This document shows positions 25,057 to 34,488 of a stretch of 64,000 nt of DNA, in pieces. The number at the start of each line of letters is the position of its first letter. Position 1 is the stretch's first letter. A program made the position numbers and the translations under genes. Under the pieces are notes generated by a model. It was not told the DNA's origin, did no database searches, and saw only the letters and a list, made by a program, of their open reading frames with translations. This DNA comes from an uncultured Dehalococcoidales bacterium (GTDB lineage Bacteria; Chloroflexota; Dehalococcoidia; UBA1151; UBA1328): positions 1-64,000 of the forward strand of contig CAJQSP010000006.1 of NCBI GenBank assembly GCA_905614375.1, read 5' to 3'.

Positions 25057-26159
25057 CTGATAACACTAAGAATCGCTTCTCGCACTATCTCGTCAGGCAC
25101 GTCGTCGCGCGTGGTGGCTTTGCCCGGTCCTTCTAGCAGCACCCATCGAATCGTTCCGCCACGAGATTTCTTATCGCTCTTTGTAGCGTCGATCAATTCG
25201 TCAACGTTGAGACCTGGAGCCTTTACGGGAAGATCGTAGCTCTCAAGCACTCTGCGTTGACGATCCACCAGCTCTGGGTCGATCATGCCAAGCTTCTCGG
25301 CGATTCTCGCAGCGACCATCATCCCTATGGCAACAGCCTCACCGTGCAAGTACGTTCCGTATCCAGAAACCTTCTCTATCGCATGCCCCACGGTGTGACC
25401 GTAATTCAGCAGTACTCGGTGATCGCCGGTTTCGAATTCGTCGGCCGAAACGATTTCACCCTTTATGGCAACACTTCGTCGAATAGCCGCTACAGGCTCT
25501 TCACCGTCGAGCGATTTCATCTGTGAAGCCAACCGCTCGAATGTGTCGAGAAGTTGTGCATCCAGAATAAATCCGTGCTTTACAGCCTCGGCCCAGCCAG
25601 CAGACATCTCGCGTGCAGGCAACGATCTCAGATGTGCCACATCCTGCAGCACTAACTTTGGTTGATGAAAAGCACCGATCAAATTCTTCCCGGTCGGAAT
25701 ATTCACGCCGGTCTTGCCGCCAATCGATGAATCGACCATCGCAGCGAGGCTTGTAGGCACATGAACTACAGCGACCCCTCGTAGCCACGTTGCAGCAACA
25801 AAGCCAACGAGATCACCAGTAACACCACCGCCCATCGCCACAATAATGTCGCCGCGTTCGACTCGTAGATCAGCTAGCCATTCGTAGACAACTTGAACTG
25901 TTTCGACATTCTTGTTCTTCTCACCGATTTCCAATGCGAGAAGATGGGTTTCATAACCGCCACGTTCGAGCGCTTCCTGGGCTTTACGAGTTGGATTCGG
26001 GAACATCATTGCATCAGCGACTAAGAACGCCCTGCCCTTAAGGCCCGTTTTGGCAAGTTCAAAACCCAGGTCATCGATAATATTTCGACCGACTACAACT
26101 CGGTAGCTTCCCTGAGTCGTATTTACGGTTGCAGCAAGGTTTTGGTCATGGTCAGTCAT
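25053..26159 (-). CDS. aroB: 3-dehydroquinate synthase
   Basis: Second step of the shikimate pathway: cyclises DAHP to 3-dehydroquinate with NAD and a divalent metal. In the 368-residue protein the signature is MGGGVTGDLVGFVAATWLRG followed by VHVPTSLAAMVDSSIGGKTG near residues 110-150. Metal-binding residues are in AGWAEAVKHGFI (Glu), NYGHTVGHAIE (His) and LHGEAVAIGM (His). It overlaps the 3' end of aroK by 8 bases and ends convergent with, and overlapping by 4 bases, the nitrilase relic. Confidence 0.97.
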   Translation of the reverse strand: MTDHDQNLAATVNTTQGSYRVVVGRNIIDDLGFELAKTGLKGRAFLVADAMMFPNPTRKAQEALERGGYETHLLALEIGEKNKNVETVQVVYEWLADLRVERGDIIVAMGGGVTGDLVGFVAATWLRGVAVVHVPTSLAAMVDSSIGGKTGVNIPTGKNLIGAFHQPKLVLQDVAHLRSLPAREMSAGWAEAVKHGFILDAQLLDTFERLASQMKSLDGEEPVAAIRRSVAIKGEIVSADEFETGDHRVLLNYGHTVGHAIEKVSGYGTYLHGEAVAIGMMVAARIAEKLGMIDPELVDRQRRVLESYDLPVKAPGLNVDELIDATKSDKKSRGGTIRWVLLEGPGKATTRDDVPDEIVREAILSVIS

Positions 26160-26718
26160 TTGAATCCGTCATCCCACTATTTCGCCAGGCTTCAGCAATC
26201 GCTTCAGCGACCTCGTCGTGAGATTTGGCCTCGGTGTCGACAATCACATTCGCAGTCGAATAGGCATCTTCACGTTCAAGCAGCATTTTACGAAGTTTTT
26301 CAATAGGTGCATCGTCGCCAAGTAATGGACGCAATGTGCGACCTCGCTGATTTGCTGACCTTACTAGTCTCTGATGAATTACCTCAGGGCTAGCGCTCAA
26401 TCTAACAACCAAACCGGAAGACTTCATAGTCGCGCGATTTGTTTCTTTCACGGGAACACCGCCACCAGTCGAAACTATGCGACCGCCTCGTTCCGCTACC
26501 TCTTCGAGTATTTGAGATTCAAGATCACGAAAGTAGTCTTCACCGTTCTCTTTAAATATGAGAGGAATTGACTTGCGTGCTCGATCTTCGATTACGCCAT
26601 CCATCTCGACAAACGGCCAGCCCAGTAACTCGGCGACGCGCCGACCAGATCGAGTCTTGCCGGTTCCCGAAAGACCAATCAGGTATATGTTCGGCTTGGC
26701 GCCGGTAGTTTCGCTCAA
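26152..26718 (-). CDS. aroK: Shikimate kinase
   Basis: Phosphorylates shikimate at the 3-hydroxyl. The P-loop is GLSGTGKTRSG (residues 15-25), the shikimate-binding aspartate lies in FVEMDGVIE, and FKENGEDYFRDLESQIL and VSTGGGVPV are family signatures. The lid arginine is in GRTLRPLL. The 188-residue length is normal. The start is TTG 26718. It is coupled to aroB by overlap and lies 35 bp downstream of aroC. Confidence 0.95.
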   Translation of the reverse strand: MSETTGAKPNIYLIGLSGTGKTRSGRRVAELLGWPFVEMDGVIEDRARKSIPLIFKENGEDYFRDLESQILEEVAERGGRIVSTGGGVPVKETNRATMKSSGLVVRLSASPEVIHQRLVRSANQRGRTLRPLLGDDAPIEKLRKMLLEREDAYSTANVIVDTEAKSHDEVAEAIAEAWRNSGMTDSND

Positions 26719-26753
26719 TGCTTGTCTGTTCCGTAGCTTCTGAAAAATGAAGC

Positions 26754-27935
26754 CTAGCTGTTACCAAATTCTTGGTGAGATTCGACGTACCCCGCGTAGT
26801 TACGCTTGATCTCTTCGAGCGAATCGCCACCGAACTTCTCGAGCATCGCCTCGACCAGCGTGAGAGCCATCATTGCTTCACCCACCGGACACGCTCGGGC
26901 GACCTGACATATGTCGCTGCGGTTGTAAGCGGCGTCTACGAGTTCGCCTGTGTTGATATCTACTGATGGAAGTGGATTTGTCATAGTGGCGATGGGCTTG
27001 ATCGCTACGTTCACAACGATCGGATTTCCGTTTGACATACCGCCTTCGATTCCACCAGCATGATTCGTAATCTGCTTGAATCGGCGCGGGTCAGACGAGT
27101 CAGGCTCAATCACATCTTGAACTTCACGGCCTGGCTTGCGAGTGTTTGAAAAACCTGTGCCGATTTCTACACCCTTCACGGCGTTGATGCTCATCATTGA
27201 ATGAGCTAGCCGTGCATCCAGCTTGCGATCCCAGTGAACGTAGCTACCTAGACCGACAGGTGCTCCAAACGCGACAACTTCGAACACACCACCAATGGTC
27301 GTGCGTTCCTTCTTTGATTTATCGATTGCAGCTTTGAATCGGGCATCTGCATCGGCATCTGATGCGCGAACTTCCGAACCTTCAACAACGTCCCAGTCGA
27401 CGTCCTCAGTCGCTACCGAACGTCCGTCTTGATCACCGGTTGTAACAGATCTCGAGTGAATTGAAATACCTATTTCTTCGAGAAGTCGTCGTGCAATAGA
27501 ACCTGCGGCAACCCTTGCTGCGGTCTCTCGAGCTGACGCTCGTTCTAGCACGTTGCGAAGATCATGTTGCACGTATTTCAGCGCACCCGGGAAATCAGCG
27601 TGCCCGGGAACAATTTTTGTGTAGACCTTCTTGTCCACATCATCGCCGACTTCGGAAACCGACATAGCGTCTGCCCAGTTGGCGAAGTCTTTGTTTTCGA
27701 TCCACATTGCGATCGGCGAGCCAAGAGATATTCCATGACGAACACCTGAACGAAGATCAGCGCGATCTTTCTCGATCTTCATGCGACCGCCTGAACCGTA
27801 GCCTTTTTGCCGACGAGACATCTGTTTTTCGATGTACTCCTCGGTTAGTTCAAGACCAGCGGGAATCCCCTCAACAATTACTGTCAGGCCTTGACCGTGT
27901 GATTCACCGGCCGTGAGGTATCGAAAAGTCGTCAT
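26754..27935 (-). CDS. aroC: Chorismate synthase
   Basis: Final step of the shikimate pathway; uses reduced FMN to convert EPSP to chorismate. Family signatures are GESHGQGLTVIVEGIPAG at the N-terminus, RRQKGYGSGGRM, RASARETAARVAAGSIAR near residue 130 and NHAGGIEGGMSNGNPIVV near residue 290. The 393-residue length is normal. It is upstream of aroK in the minus-strand aro operon and follows aroE after a 147-bp gap in which I see no clear signal. Confidence 0.97.
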   Translation of the reverse strand: MTTFRYLTAGESHGQGLTVIVEGIPAGLELTEEYIEKQMSRRQKGYGSGGRMKIEKDRADLRSGVRHGISLGSPIAMWIENKDFANWADAMSVSEVGDDVDKKVYTKIVPGHADFPGALKYVQHDLRNVLERASARETAARVAAGSIARRLLEEIGISIHSRSVTTGDQDGRSVATEDVDWDVVEGSEVRASDADADARFKAAIDKSKKERTTIGGVFEVVAFGAPVGLGSYVHWDRKLDARLAHSMMSINAVKGVEIGTGFSNTRKPGREVQDVIEPDSSDPRRFKQITNHAGGIEGGMSNGNPIVVNVAIKPIATMTNPLPSVDINTGELVDAAYNRSDICQVARACPVGEAMMALTLVEAMLEKFGGDSLEEIKRNYAGYVESHQEFGNS

Positions 27936-28082
27936 TCGTAAAGATTCTCGTTCACTGTGAGGGTTGTCGGCAGATATATGTCATATCAAGCGGAGGGAGA
28001 AATCATACTTCAATCGCACTTCATGACCCCACTTGATATTTTGTATCTTCGATTATAGGCAGTTGCCAGAAGCTGCACCGAA

Positions 28083-28934
28083 TTAACCGGATTTTAATGC
28101 CTTTTCAATCGCGCTAAACATCGTGTCGACTGGTGCAGTCTGACCAGTCGCCATCTCGAAACCTTCAATTCCCTGGAACACCAACATCGTCATGCCACCT
28201 GCCGGTTCCCCACCGGCTTCTTCGACCTCACGCAGGAACTTAGTTGTTGGCGGAGCGTAGACAACGTCATATCCCACGGCATCGGCTGAAATCATGTCGG
28301 CAGTAGCTGGCGTTGCCAGCTCTGCAGGACCACCAACCATCCCCAAAGAAGTAGCGTTTACGAGCAAATTCGCATATGGAACATAGTTAGTTAATTCGTC
28401 TCGACTGATACTGGTAGCGGTCGGCTTGAATCGACCTGCAGTGAAGTCGTTTGCGAGAGCTTGAGCCTTCTCGACTGTTCGATTCGCAATCGTTAGTCGA
28501 TTTACCCCAGCTGTTTTCAATGCGTAAATAATCGCCCGGGCAGCTCCACCGGCTCCAAATACAACCGCATCTGCGCCCTTCGGGTCAAATCCGGCTTTTT
28601 CCTTGAGCGCCCGAAGAAATCCGGAACCGTCAGTATTGTGTCCAACGAGCTTGCCGTCGCGATTGAAAATCCAGTTCACTGCGCCAATCGCTTCAGCCGC
28701 TTCGGTTAGTTCATCCACCAAAGGAATCACATCTTGCTTGTACGGAAGCGTCACGCACGAAGCGATGAAACCACTTTCACGGAAAGTCGCTACCTTGGCT
28801 TCTAAATCCTCTGGTAGTACATCCCACGCCTCGAACGTCTCGTCGATTCCGAGTTCGTCAAGTCCAGCCTGCTGGAAGATGGGTGATTTAGTGTGTCCTA
28901 TAGGATGACCCATGATGCCGATATTGCTGCTCAT
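28083..28934 (-). CDS. aroE: Shikimate dehydrogenase (NADP+)
   Basis: Reduces 3-dehydroshikimate with NADPH. The 283-residue protein has the substrate-binding IMGHPIGHTKSP at the N-terminus and the catalytic lysine and Asp region VTLPYKQDVIP and NTDGSGFLRAL. The glycine-rich dinucleotide motif is VVFGAGGAARAIIYAL and the TIANRTVEKA basic patch favours NADPH. It lies between ruvX (28 bp upstream) and aroC. Confidence 0.96.
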   Translation of the reverse strand: MSSNIGIMGHPIGHTKSPIFQQAGLDELGIDETFEAWDVLPEDLEAKVATFRESGFIASCVTLPYKQDVIPLVDELTEAAEAIGAVNWIFNRDGKLVGHNTDGSGFLRALKEKAGFDPKGADAVVFGAGGAARAIIYALKTAGVNRLTIANRTVEKAQALANDFTAGRFKPTATSISRDELTNYVPYANLLVNATSLGMVGGPAELATPATADMISADAVGYDVVYAPPTTKFLREVEEAGGEPAGGMTMLVFQGIEGFEMATGQTAPVDTMFSAIEKALKSG

Positions 28935-28962
28935 ACTTCTCCAAGTCCACGTACGGACAAAT

Positions 28963-29391
28963 CTAGTTCGACTGCATATAAGAGTTGAGGATAATTGCGG
29001 CCGATGCTGAGTCTATCTTGCCTCTAGCCGCTCCACGTGCTTTCGAAGGATACTTTCCGGTCTGTCTTAATAGCGAATGTGCCTCTAACGTTGTCATCCG
29101 TTCGTCCCACGCCATGACCGGCAAATCGGTCTCTTTGCGAAGTCGAGCACAAAAAGCATTAACTTTGCGAGCAGCGGGACCCTGTGAACCGTCTAAAGAA
29201 AGCGGAAGACCCACCACAATTCCACGAGCATTGCGTTCGATCGCAACTTTAGTAATGTTCGAAGCATCCTGATTTCCAGATGCCTTGATCGCTTCCAGCG
29301 GAGTCGCAATCGTGCCAGTAGGATCACTTATGGCGAGCCCAATACGAGCCTCACCATAATCGACTCCGAGTAATCTGCCATGATCTTTGAT
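28963..29391 (-). CDS. ruvX: Putative Holliday junction resolvase RuvX/YqgF, start codon anomalous
   Basis: RNase H-fold nuclease family linked to Holliday junction resolution and pre-16S rRNA maturation. The frame encodes GRLLGVDYGEARIGLAIS with the first catalytic aspartate, then GIVVGLPLSLDGSQG, VMAWDERMTTLEAHSLL (catalytic Glu region) and KIDSASAAIILNSYM, all family features. The only in-frame ATG (29217) would remove the catalytic aspartate. Upstream of GRLLGV there is no in-frame ATG, GTG or TTG. An ATC at 29391 has AGGGG seven bases upstream. An out-of-frame ATG at 29381 would fit MGRLLG if one G were added. I give the ATC-based extent. It starts 2 bp after alaS. Confidence 0.8.
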   Translation of the reverse strand: MKDHGRLLGVDYGEARIGLAISDPTGTIATPLEAIKASGNQDASNITKVAIERNARGIVVGLPLSLDGSQGPAARKVNAFCARLRKETDLPVMAWDERMTTLEAHSLLRQTGKYPSKARGAARGKIDSASAAIILNSYMQSN

Positions 29392-29393
29392 GA

Positions 29394-32237
29394 CTAGTCC
29401 CCTACCCGACCGCTTAGCGATTCACGAATGATTCCCTCGGTAGCTGCAAGAGCCTTAGGTAGTTGCTCAGCATTCTTGCCACCTGCCTGAGCCACCGCCG
29501 GATTTCCACCACCACCACCACCCATAAAGCCCGCGATTGCCTTTGCGATATTGCCCGAGTGAATTCCAGCTTTTATCGTGTCATCGGTCGCCATAACTAC
29601 GACTGTCGGCTTGCCTTCGATCACGCTGCCCAGTACTAACACACCTTTACCGATCTGATTCTTCAGATGTTCCCCGGTTTTTCGAAGCGCACCGAAGTTG
29701 GACGCTGGCACTTCGCTTACTTCAACGTGAATCGAAACGTCGCCTAATTCGATATCAAAGCTCATGGCGGAACTGTTTGAACTACCACCACTGACACTTG
29801 CTTGAAGAAGTTTTTCTTCAAGCTGTTCCACCTGCTTGCGAGCCTGTGCCAGATCGCTCGCCAATGAGTTGACTCGGTCTCCAGCATCAGCCGCAGGAAC
29901 ACGGAATTTCAGAGCGATCTCGTCGAGAGCACCGAATCGTTCAAATATCGCTTCTTCCGACGCAACACCGGTGATCGCTTCCATTCGGCGCATTCCCGAT
30001 CCAATGCCAGCTTCAGACGTGATGACAAACGTGCCAATTCCACCAGTGTGATCCATGTGCGTTCCACCGCAAAGCTCGTAGCTCCACGGAGCATCGATCT
30101 TGATGGTGCGAACCTCGTTGTCATAGGTGTCGCCGAAGAACGCCAATGCGCCTTCTTCTACGGCCTCGCCATACGTTGTCCAATGAACCTCAACTTCTCG
30201 GTTAAGTCGAATTTTCTCGTTAACACGATCTTGGACCGCTTTTATCTGGTCGCGGGTTAGAGCCTTCATATTGGTGAAGTCGAATCGCAGTCGATCAGGG
30301 TCTACAACAGAACCAGCCTGCCTAACGTGACTGCCGACAATTTCACGCAGAGCGGCATGTACTAGGTGAGTAGCTGTGTGATTGCGCCGAATGCGTTCTC
30401 GACGCTCTCCGTCGACCGAGGCGGTAACGCTGGTACCTTTTCTCAACGAACCGGATGTTATTGTTCCAGAGTGAACATTCACGTGACCGTATGGAGCCTG
30501 TGTGTCGTTAATCGTTACTTCGACACCGTCGCCAGAAATTATGCCGGTGTCGCCGACTTGACCACCACGAGCAGCGTAGAACGGCGTCTCACCGAGAATT
30601 ATCTCGACCTCGTCGCCTTCATTAGCCGAATCGACGGCTTCCCCGTTTTGAACTATAGCTGTGATCGTTGTTTCCGAGACAAGAGTCTCATAACCAGTAA
30701 ACGGTGTGTCTTCGACGCCGAGATATTCGTATATCCGGGTCGACTCAGCGTTCCCGCCAAACCCGCCAGCTGCACGTCCTCGCTCGCGCTGGGCTTCCAT
30801 TTCCGTCTCGAAGCCGGCTCGGTCGACTGTCAGATCTTCTTCTCCAGCGACTTCTTCGGTCACTTCGACTGGATAGCCGTATGTGTCGTACAGAACAAAC
30901 GCCTCAGTCCCTGAAACGTTGGATCGCCAGCTATCGATAGCATCCACATCACCGGATTCGACCAGTCGTGCAAGTTCGGCCATAGCCAAACGAGTTCCCA
31001 CTGACTTGCCGTCATCGCCCATATGCGAGTTCAGCTTTTTGCCATCTTTAAGTTGCGCGGCTGCATCAGGATGTTCGCTGCGGTAGTTGACCATTCCTGA
31101 AAGCACCAGAGCGCCGAACTCAAGCGTTCGGGAGAAGCTGTTCTCTTCCTGCTCAAGGACATCCTTGATGAACTCGTAGTTACCAACTAGCTCAGAATAT
31201 ACATGTCCCATGTGATCGGAAACAGTTTTTGAAATTGACGAAAGCATAGGCGTGTGCATGCCTAGCTCGCGTCCAAATAGCATTCCGCGTCGAATTAGAT
31301 GGCGAAGAACGTAACCTCGACCCGAGTTGCCAGGAATAACTCCGTCACCAATCAGGAATGAAGCTGACCGTGCGTGCTCGGCAACAATCCGCATAGCTTT
31401 GTCGGTTTCTTTATCCTGCCCCCACTCTTTTCCAGACAGTTGCTCGACTTTGGCAATGATTGGCCTGAACGCATCGGTTTCATACACATTTGATTCGCCT
31501 TGAAGCACAGCAAGCATGCGCTCGAATCCCATGCCGGTGTCGATGTTCTTAGCCGGTAGCACCGTGTCGTTTCCGTCAAGATCACGGTAGAACTGAGTGA
31601 ATACGAGGTTGTACAACTCTACGAAATCATCGTGATAGTTCGGTCCCCACACACCTTTGCGAACAGGATCATCTACCGCTGGAACGTCATCGAGTGACCC
31701 TTGGTAGTAGTTGATCTCTGAGCTCGGGCCACATACGCCCTCGTCCCCCGCCGGTCCCCACCAGTTGTCTTCATTACCAAATCGGTAGATTCGATCGGCT
31801 GGAATTCCCAACTCTTTCCAGATGTTTTCTGCTTCGTCGTCAGTGGTATAGACGGTGTAGTACAGTCGTTTTGGATCAAGACCGAATCGGTTAGTAAGTA
31901 GATCGAGCGCCCATGCGCACGCCTCTTTTTTGAAGTAGTCACCGAAGCTGAAATTGCCCAGCATTTCAAACATCGTTAAATGCGTGTCGTCTCCAACTTC
32001 TTCGATATCGGTGGTTCGGAAGCACTTCTGTGAAGTCGTGACACGCGGGTGAGGTGCCTCTTTTTCTCCAGAAAAGTACGGCTTGAACTGTGCCATCCCC
32101 GAGTTTGTGAGAAGCAATGTCGGGTCAGCGGCAGGGATCAGCGATGACGAGGGCATTCGAAGGTGGTCATGTCCTTCGAAGTACGAAAGGAAAGCCTCTC
32201 GTAATTCACCTGCTGTCTTTGGAGGGCTGGAGGTCAT
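29394..32237 (-). CDS. alaS: Alanyl-tRNA synthetase
   Basis: Class II synthetase charging tRNA-Ala, with its own editing domain. The 947-residue protein starts with the catalytic core (LREAFLSYFEGHDHLRMPSSS, FEMLGNFSFGDYFKKEA, GFERMLAVLQG). The editing-domain zinc sites are RRNHTATHLVHAALR and CGGTHMDHTGGIG. A coiled coil follows (DRVNSLASDLAQARKQVEQ), then a C-terminal DHHA1 domain ending in the glycine-rich FMGGGGGGNPAVAQAGG. It is somewhat longer than the usual 880 residues. It is the first gene of the minus-strand operon alaS-ruvX-aroE-aroC-aroK-aroB and is divergent from the GT20 fragment across 211 bp. Confidence 0.98.
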   Translation of the reverse strand: MTSSPPKTAGELREAFLSYFEGHDHLRMPSSSLIPAADPTLLLTNSGMAQFKPYFSGEKEAPHPRVTTSQKCFRTTDIEEVGDDTHLTMFEMLGNFSFGDYFKKEACAWALDLLTNRFGLDPKRLYYTVYTTDDEAENIWKELGIPADRIYRFGNEDNWWGPAGDEGVCGPSSEINYYQGSLDDVPAVDDPVRKGVWGPNYHDDFVELYNLVFTQFYRDLDGNDTVLPAKNIDTGMGFERMLAVLQGESNVYETDAFRPIIAKVEQLSGKEWGQDKETDKAMRIVAEHARSASFLIGDGVIPGNSGRGYVLRHLIRRGMLFGRELGMHTPMLSSISKTVSDHMGHVYSELVGNYEFIKDVLEQEENSFSRTLEFGALVLSGMVNYRSEHPDAAAQLKDGKKLNSHMGDDGKSVGTRLAMAELARLVESGDVDAIDSWRSNVSGTEAFVLYDTYGYPVEVTEEVAGEEDLTVDRAGFETEMEAQRERGRAAGGFGGNAESTRIYEYLGVEDTPFTGYETLVSETTITAIVQNGEAVDSANEGDEVEIILGETPFYAARGGQVGDTGIISGDGVEVTINDTQAPYGHVNVHSGTITSGSLRKGTSVTASVDGERRERIRRNHTATHLVHAALREIVGSHVRQAGSVVDPDRLRFDFTNMKALTRDQIKAVQDRVNEKIRLNREVEVHWTTYGEAVEEGALAFFGDTYDNEVRTIKIDAPWSYELCGGTHMDHTGGIGTFVITSEAGIGSGMRRMEAITGVASEEAIFERFGALDEIALKFRVPAADAGDRVNSLASDLAQARKQVEQLEEKLLQASVSGGSSNSSAMSFDIELGDVSIHVEVSEVPASNFGALRKTGEHLKNQIGKGVLVLGSVIEGKPTVVVMATDDTIKAGIHSGNIAKAIAGFMGGGGGGNPAVAQAGGKNAEQLPKALAATEGIIRESLSGRVGD

Positions 32238-32448
32238 AGTTCTCCGAACTGTGCGCGTAACTAGATCAGAACAATGTCGAACAACTGATTTTAGTTAGCG
32301 GTCGATTTGCGTGTCAAAGTTGATTTACGAGATGCGAATTTTGACGGCTACCAGTTAGCGTGATTGAGCTTGGAACTAAATGTAAACGACCGTCGTGTGC
32401 GGCAATGGCTCGATCAAGAGCTTTTAGCGCCACGATAGGCCAAATTCC

Positions 32449-32901
32449 ATGGCTCAACAGAGCGGTGATTTATCAAATACCGCTTCGTACTCCAGCGAAG
32501 CCGAAACTCTGTATCAAATGGCGATGAAGCTATTATCCGACAGGAAGTTAATCGTGGTCTTGAACCGGGGTCCGCTAAATTTCGCTGAAGATCATTCAAG
32601 GAACCTCGTAGCTCGACGTGACCCATCTCAATTATCAGAGATGTTTGAATCGCTCTCTGACCTACCGATTTTCTGGGTCTCCGGCGTACCGGGTCGCAAA
32701 GCTGCTGAAAAGCAAGTAAACGACTTTGGCGTATTGCGAAAGGCCGTACTACCTAAAGATTGGAAGGTGATGTTTGTTTCTTCACCCCGGCGTGTTCACC
32801 ACAAGTTATACAACGTAATTTGTAATCCCCTATTCGACGATCCGACCGCGACCATTCTCCAAATTCTCAGTGAATTTAACGAAGTCGCCCACAACAAGTA
32901 A
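32449..32901 (+). CDS. Truncated GT20 (trehalose-6-phosphate synthase-like) N-terminal fragment
   Basis: A 150-residue protein resembling only the beginning of GT20 glycosyltransferases. LIVVLNRGPLNF matches the family's first strand and donor loop (usually VVSNRGP), IFWVSGVPGRKA the next segment, and VMFVSSPRRVHHKLYNVICNPLF the YxxYN.isN region before the usual WF.QH sequence. That sequence and all the catalytic residues beyond it are absent; the family is normally 450-730 residues. The acceptor loop that should read as a glycine-rich GGL is replaced by DPSQLSEMF. It could be a decayed gene with a still-open frame or a diverged stand-alone domain. The ATG start is unambiguous and the gene converges on mscS. 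Confidence 0.5.
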   Translation: MAQQSGDLSNTASYSSEAETLYQMAMKLLSDRKLIVVLNRGPLNFAEDHSRNLVARRDPSQLSEMFESLSDLPIFWVSGVPGRKAAEKQVNDFGVLRKAVLPKDWKVMFVSSPRRVHHKLYNVICNPLFDDPTATILQILSEFNEVAHNK

Positions 32902-32908
32902 TCATCCA

Positions 32909-34375
32909 CTACTCATTATCAACATTATCTACGAGCAACGTCCGTGCCTTGATGTCCATTGTTGCTGCATTAGACACCCGAGAGGCGGTAGCCATCGCTA
33001 CTGCAGCAAGCAATTCTTCTCGACGTTCAGGCGTCATCAGTTCGCTGTCACGGCTGCCAGTAGTTGTGGCTTTGGTGCCTGGCGCTGCCGCAGGTTGACG
33101 TTGTGACGGTGCTGGTCGGAAAACAGGGCCAGATTCAGCAGTTCCCGGAGCACTCACATCACGAACTGTATCGGTGACGAGATCAGGTCGAAACGGAGGT
33201 TGGGCTTCTCCCCAGTAGACAGTCTGGTGCGGGAATGGGATTTCGATACCTTCTGCGTCGAGACGAATTTTGATGCGCTTTCGCATCTCACCCGTGATTT
33301 CCCACTGCTTCATCGGCTTGCAGTCTCCTAGCATTTTGAACGTTACCGCTGAATCGTCCAGTGAGTTCAGTCGAAGCACCTGAGGCGGGGTGATCAACAT
33401 TAAGCCGAAGTAAGGATCGGCTGCAATATCGTCGCCGATTTCATTGAGGACTTGGATAACACGATCAACGTCTTCTTTATAGGCGACGCCAACATCGAGG
33501 TTCACTCTCGACCAGTACTTGGTCTTGTTGGATGCAACGGTAATTTCTCCGTTTGGAATAACGTGCACTTCCCCGTCGAGATCACGCAGAACCGTGCGCC
33601 TCAGGTTGATCGATTCGACCAACCCTGATATTCCAGCGATCGTCACCACGTCGCCGGTTCGATACTGGTTCTCAGCAATAATGAAAATCCCTGCGATCAA
33701 ATCTCGCACCAAGTATTGGGCACCAAATCCAACCGCGATGCCTGCGATACCAAACCCTCCAAGTACAGGTCCGATCGGAACTGCAAGTTCGGTAAGAACC
33801 ATGAACAGCGCAGAAACATAGATAAATGCGACAGCACCACCAACAAATACGCTGGACAGAGTTTCTGATCGTTTGAGAACTTCGTCATGATCTGCCGTCG
33901 AAGCCTGCCCTAGCATTACCGATGACAACAATCGAGGGATAGCCCGCCGGGCAACTCTTGTCGCGACCCAGCTCATGAACAGAATCAGAACAATTCGTAA
34001 GCCGTCGGTCGCTAACCAGTTTCCAGTCGATGATCCAGCGTTTTTTAGATATTCGATTGCCGGATCGATGTTATTGCCTAGAACGTGAAGGATTCCGAGA
34101 ATCGCCGCTACACCAAACACGACCGCTACGAAGACATTTGAGATCCATGAATCTGCGGCCTGCACTGCCATCCCAACATCGGCAGTCGCTTCGTGTTGAT
34201 CTAGTCCACGAATGGCTTGTTTCAATCCGCGTCGTAAAACGATCCGAACAACAAACCAACCAACAATGGCTGCTAACGCAATTAAAAAGGCCCATAGACC
34301 GCCACCAGCAAGCCATGCCATGAAGGTGCCATCGGCTGGGTGACCTAGAAAAACATCGAGGAAGGAGTCATCCAT
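32909..34375 (-). CDS. MscS-family mechanosensitive ion channel
   Basis: A 488-residue membrane channel that releases solutes when membrane tension rises. About four to five helices precede the pore-lining TM3-like segment, where LGGFGIAGIAVGFGAQYLVRDLIAG shows the conserved glycine/alanine packing near residue 235. The beta domain follows (GDVVTIAGISGLVESINLRRTVL, DGEVHVIPNGEI), then the alpha/beta domain with IPFPHQTVYWGE. A proline-rich, probably disordered C-terminus of about 85 residues extends beyond the usual end. Confidence 0.93.
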   Translation of the reverse strand: MDDSFLDVFLGHPADGTFMAWLAGGGLWAFLIALAAIVGWFVVRIVLRRGLKQAIRGLDQHEATADVGMAVQAADSWISNVFVAVVFGVAAILGILHVLGNNIDPAIEYLKNAGSSTGNWLATDGLRIVLILFMSWVATRVARRAIPRLLSSVMLGQASTADHDEVLKRSETLSSVFVGGAVAFIYVSALFMVLTELAVPIGPVLGGFGIAGIAVGFGAQYLVRDLIAGIFIIAENQYRTGDVVTIAGISGLVESINLRRTVLRDLDGEVHVIPNGEITVASNKTKYWSRVNLDVGVAYKEDVDRVIQVLNEIGDDIAADPYFGLMLITPPQVLRLNSLDDSAVTFKMLGDCKPMKQWEITGEMRKRIKIRLDAEGIEIPFPHQTVYWGEAQPPFRPDLVTDTVRDVSAPGTAESGPVFRPAPSQRQPAAAPGTKATTTGSRDSELMTPERREELLAAVAMATASRVSNAATMDIKARTLLVDNVDNE

Positions 34376-34488
34376 AGTTTGGTTCGTCGAGTAGTACTTT
34401 GAGCGAAAAGCCGCGAAGGGTCACGCTTATTGTTGAATCAGTGGCTACAGAAGATACAGCTATCGGTCTGATTCAAACTGAACAGCGG

